NCBI GenBank assembly: GCA_003225075.1
Contig: QIAP01000066.1
Span: forward strand, 1 to 35,325
Direction: 5' to 3'
DNA length: 35,325 nucleotides
Source: Acidobacteriota bacterium
GTDB lineage: Bacteria; Acidobacteriota; Terriglobia; Terriglobales; Acidobacteriaceae
In this document: positions 33,708-35,325 of the stretch, in pieces
Layout: each line of letters starts with the position of its first letter
Position numbering within the stretch: position 1 is the first letter of the stretch
Made by a program: the position numbers and the translations under genes
Notes under the pieces: generated by a model
The model's input: the letters and a program-made list of their open reading frames with translations, nothing else
Told to the model about the DNA's origin: nothing
The model's database searches: none

Positions 33708-35325
33708 ATGAACAAAGAATTCCAGGCCCGCTCCATCGCTCTTCTGCTGTTACTTTTCACGGTGGGTGCGGCGGTTCTCGCTTGGATCAATTTCCAGAAG
33801 GAACGCGAGTTTCAAGTTCCTTCGGACGGCATCTGGTGGGTCGAGAATCGCGGAACACTGGTTGCCGAGAAGCTTGAAGCCGACGGTCCCGGAGCCAAGG
33901 CGGGCATCAAGCAGGGCGACGAGCTCACGGCTGTAAATAAACTTGAGATCAAGAACACCTCGGGATTGATGCGGCAGCTATATCGGGCGGGTGCGTGGTC
34001 TAAGGCCACTTACTCCCTGGTGCGGCACTCGGTGGCCCTGGACACGGAACTGGTTCTGGTTCCCGCGGACCGGTCTCTAAACAATTGGTTACGCCTGATT
34101 GCCCTGATCTATCTGTGCATCGGTTTGTACGTGTTGCTGCGACGCTGGACGGCTCCGGGTTCTACACACTTCTACATCTTCTGCCTGGTGTCATTTGCTT
34201 TCTACTCCTTCAAATATACCGGCAAACTCAACGACTTTGACTGGACGATCTATTGGGGCGAGGCGGTGGCATGGCTTCTGCAGCCCGCCTTATTCCTGCA
34301 TTTTGTGTTGACCTTTCCCGAAAAGAGAGGCTTCGTTCGCAAGCATCCCTGGTCGATTCCCCTGCTCTATGTGCCTGGAATGCTTTTGCTGGTAAGTCAT
34401 GCCTTGATCTTTAAGTTCGTAAGAGCAAGCGAGCGGTTGCGTTGGAACCTGGACCGCGTCCAGATGGCGTACCTGGCCCTGTTTTTCGTCGCAGCCGCTT
34501 GGGTACTGTGGCACAGCTATCGTCGAGCCGGCACACCGATCTTGCGGCAGCAACTGAAGTGGGTAACCCGCGGAACCATTCTGGCAATCACACCCTTCAC
34601 CCTCTTTTATGTAATCCCCTACTTGCTGGGCTGGGACACGGTGAAAGTGTCGGTGTTGTCACTCGGCCTTCTGCCACTTACGTTTGGTTACGCCATATTC
34701 CGCTACCGCTTGATGGATGTGGACTTGATCTTCAAGCGTGGAATGGCTTACACGCTTGCGGCGGCAGCCGTGGTGGGAATGTATTTCACTCTGGTGGCGG
34801 TCGTCGGGGTGTTGGTCAACACCCGGGTGCCCAGTTCCGGTCGTGTGGGGCTGATTCTGGCGATTGCGATTACGGCGTTGTTATTTGACCCGGTACGCAA
34901 GTGGATTCAGGATCGCCTCGACCAGTTCTTTTATCGCACACGATATGACTATCGCCGCACCCTGATCGAATTTGGCCGTGAGCTTAGCGCCGAAACCGAT
35001 CTTGACGCCATGCTCACCTCGGTGGTCGAGCGCTTGTCGCGGACGCTGCTGGTCGACCGCCTGGCAATTTTCCTGGCATCCGGCGAAGCCGCAGAACATC
35101 AATTCCTACTCGCCAAATCTTTTGGAATGGCCGAAACCGGAAAGCTTGACTTAAGCTTTCTGGCGGCGCAACGTCCGGAAATGGAGATGGGGCATCTGTT
35201 TTTCGATAATACCCATCAGGTTCCCCGCGAAGCACGCGCGGCACAAGAGGCAATCTCCCGCCTGGATCTTAACTATTACATCCCTTGCCGCTCACAACAC
35301 ATTACTGTCGCGGTGCTGGGACTGG
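33708..35325 (+). CDS. PDZ-membrane-GAF signalling protein, 3' end beyond window
   Basis: The frame opens at ATG 33708 and stays open to the edge, 539 codons. Order of parts: one helix at about 8-25, then an exported PDZ-like domain at about 45-120 (LEADGPGAKAGIKQGDELTA). Seven or so transmembrane helices follow at about 135-385, with the RYRLMDVDLIFKRGMAY motif common in such sensors near the end. From about 410 a GAF domain starts with RRTLIEFGRELSAETDLDAM. The missing C-terminus most likely holds a histidine kinase, SpoIIE-type phosphatase or GGDEF domain; the sequence cannot decide. Expected role is envelope sensing coupled to a cytoplasmic output. Confidence 0.85.
   Translation, partial: MNKEFQARSIALLLLLFTVGAAVLAWINFQKEREFQVPSDGIWWVENRGTLVAEKLEADGPGAKAGIKQGDELTAVNKLEIKNTSGLMRQLYRAGAWSKATYSLVRHSVALDTELVLVPADRSLNNWLRLIALIYLCIGLYVLLRRWTAPGSTHFYIFCLVSFAFYSFKYTGKLNDFDWTIYWGEAVAWLLQPALFLHFVLTFPEKRGFVRKHPWSIPLLYVPGMLLLVSHALIFKFVRASERLRWNLDRVQMAYLALFFVAAAWVLWHSYRRAGTPILRQQLKWVTRGTILAITPFTLFYVIPYLLGWDTVKVSVLSLGLLPLTFGYAIFRYRLMDVDLIFKRGMAYTLAAAAVVGMYFTLVAVVGVLVNTRVPSSGRVGLILAIAITALLFDPVRKWIQDRLDQFFYRTRYDYRRTLIEFGRELSAETDLDAMLTSVVERLSRTLLVDRLAIFLASGEAAEHQFLLAKSFGMAETGKLDLSFLAAQRPEMEMGHLFFDNTHQVPREARAAQEAISRLDLNYYIPCRSQHITVAVLGL

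Noticed and set aside
1-35325. Search for tRNA, rRNA, CRISPR arrays, toxin-antitoxin pairs, phage genes and defence systems
   Set aside because: No tRNA cloverleaf, rRNA segment, regular short repeats or defence-type gene motifs were seen by eye; a covariance or profile search could still find weak ones.

Overview
This 35.3 kb window looks like a chromosomal stretch of an Acidobacteriota genome, probably the Terriglobia/Koribacter side. That placement is an inference. It rests on moderately high GC, single genes and short operons on both strands, a Ser/Thr kinase fused to a TolB-like beta-propeller, a PDZ-7TM-GAF sensor, and many lone enzyme genes with acidobacterial-looking sequences. No rRNA, tRNA, CRISPR array or prophage was seen.

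Layout. (1) 1-1086: group II intron debris on the minus strand. An intron with GTGCG 5' end and domains V/VI has lost most of its reverse transcriptase ORF, and it abuts a fragment of a second reverse transcriptase. (2) 1100-4333: a minus-strand uronate cluster of a broken NagB-like sugar-phosphate isomerase gene, an ExuT-type hexuronate transporter and mannonate dehydratase ManD. (3) 4568-13145: mostly minus-strand housekeeping genes: Lon protease, a GNAT acetyltransferase with prephenate dehydratase, an OmpR-type two-component pair, a fatty-acid desaturase and a beta-hydroxyacid dehydrogenase. A plus-strand membrane-anchored unknown lies at 8650-9297. (4) 13361-23785: an MBL-fold hydrolase and a VOC protein (+), glycerate 2-kinase and an alpha/beta hydrolase (-), then M20 peptidase, Ser/Thr kinase, aquaglyceroporin and a YyaL/DUF255 thioredoxin-like protein (+). 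(5) 23880-26310: a 46-residue secreted peptide with its own promoter, structured leader and terminator, a membrane protein followed by an out-of-frame coding tail, and a CBS-pair protein (all -). (6) 26738-27937: a Tat-exported ferritin-like protein (+). (7) 28120-33436: a co-directional minus-strand run of ArgD, alpha/beta hydrolase, PGPGW-like membrane protein, DUF58 protein and a glycine-zipper/RcnB-like exported protein. (8) 33708-end: a PDZ-7TM-GAF signalling protein cut by the window edge.

How the genes work together. ExuT imports hexuronates and ManD dehydrates D-mannonate to 2-keto-3-deoxygluconate, so region 2 is a uronate catabolic module whose first gene has decayed. The beta-hydroxyacid dehydrogenase and glycerate 2-kinase could act in sequence (tartronate semialdehyde to glycerate to 2-phosphoglycerate), but they are not in one operon, so this is only a possibility. 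The kinase and aquaglyceroporin genes abut directly and are probably co-transcribed.

The most unusual locus is the tiny secreted-peptide gene at 23966-24106. It has a TATAAT box, a perfect inverted repeat directly upstream of that box, a hairpin filling the predicted 5' leader just before the ribosome binding site, and a terminator, all within about 310 bp. The intron rearrangement at the left end is the second most informative feature.
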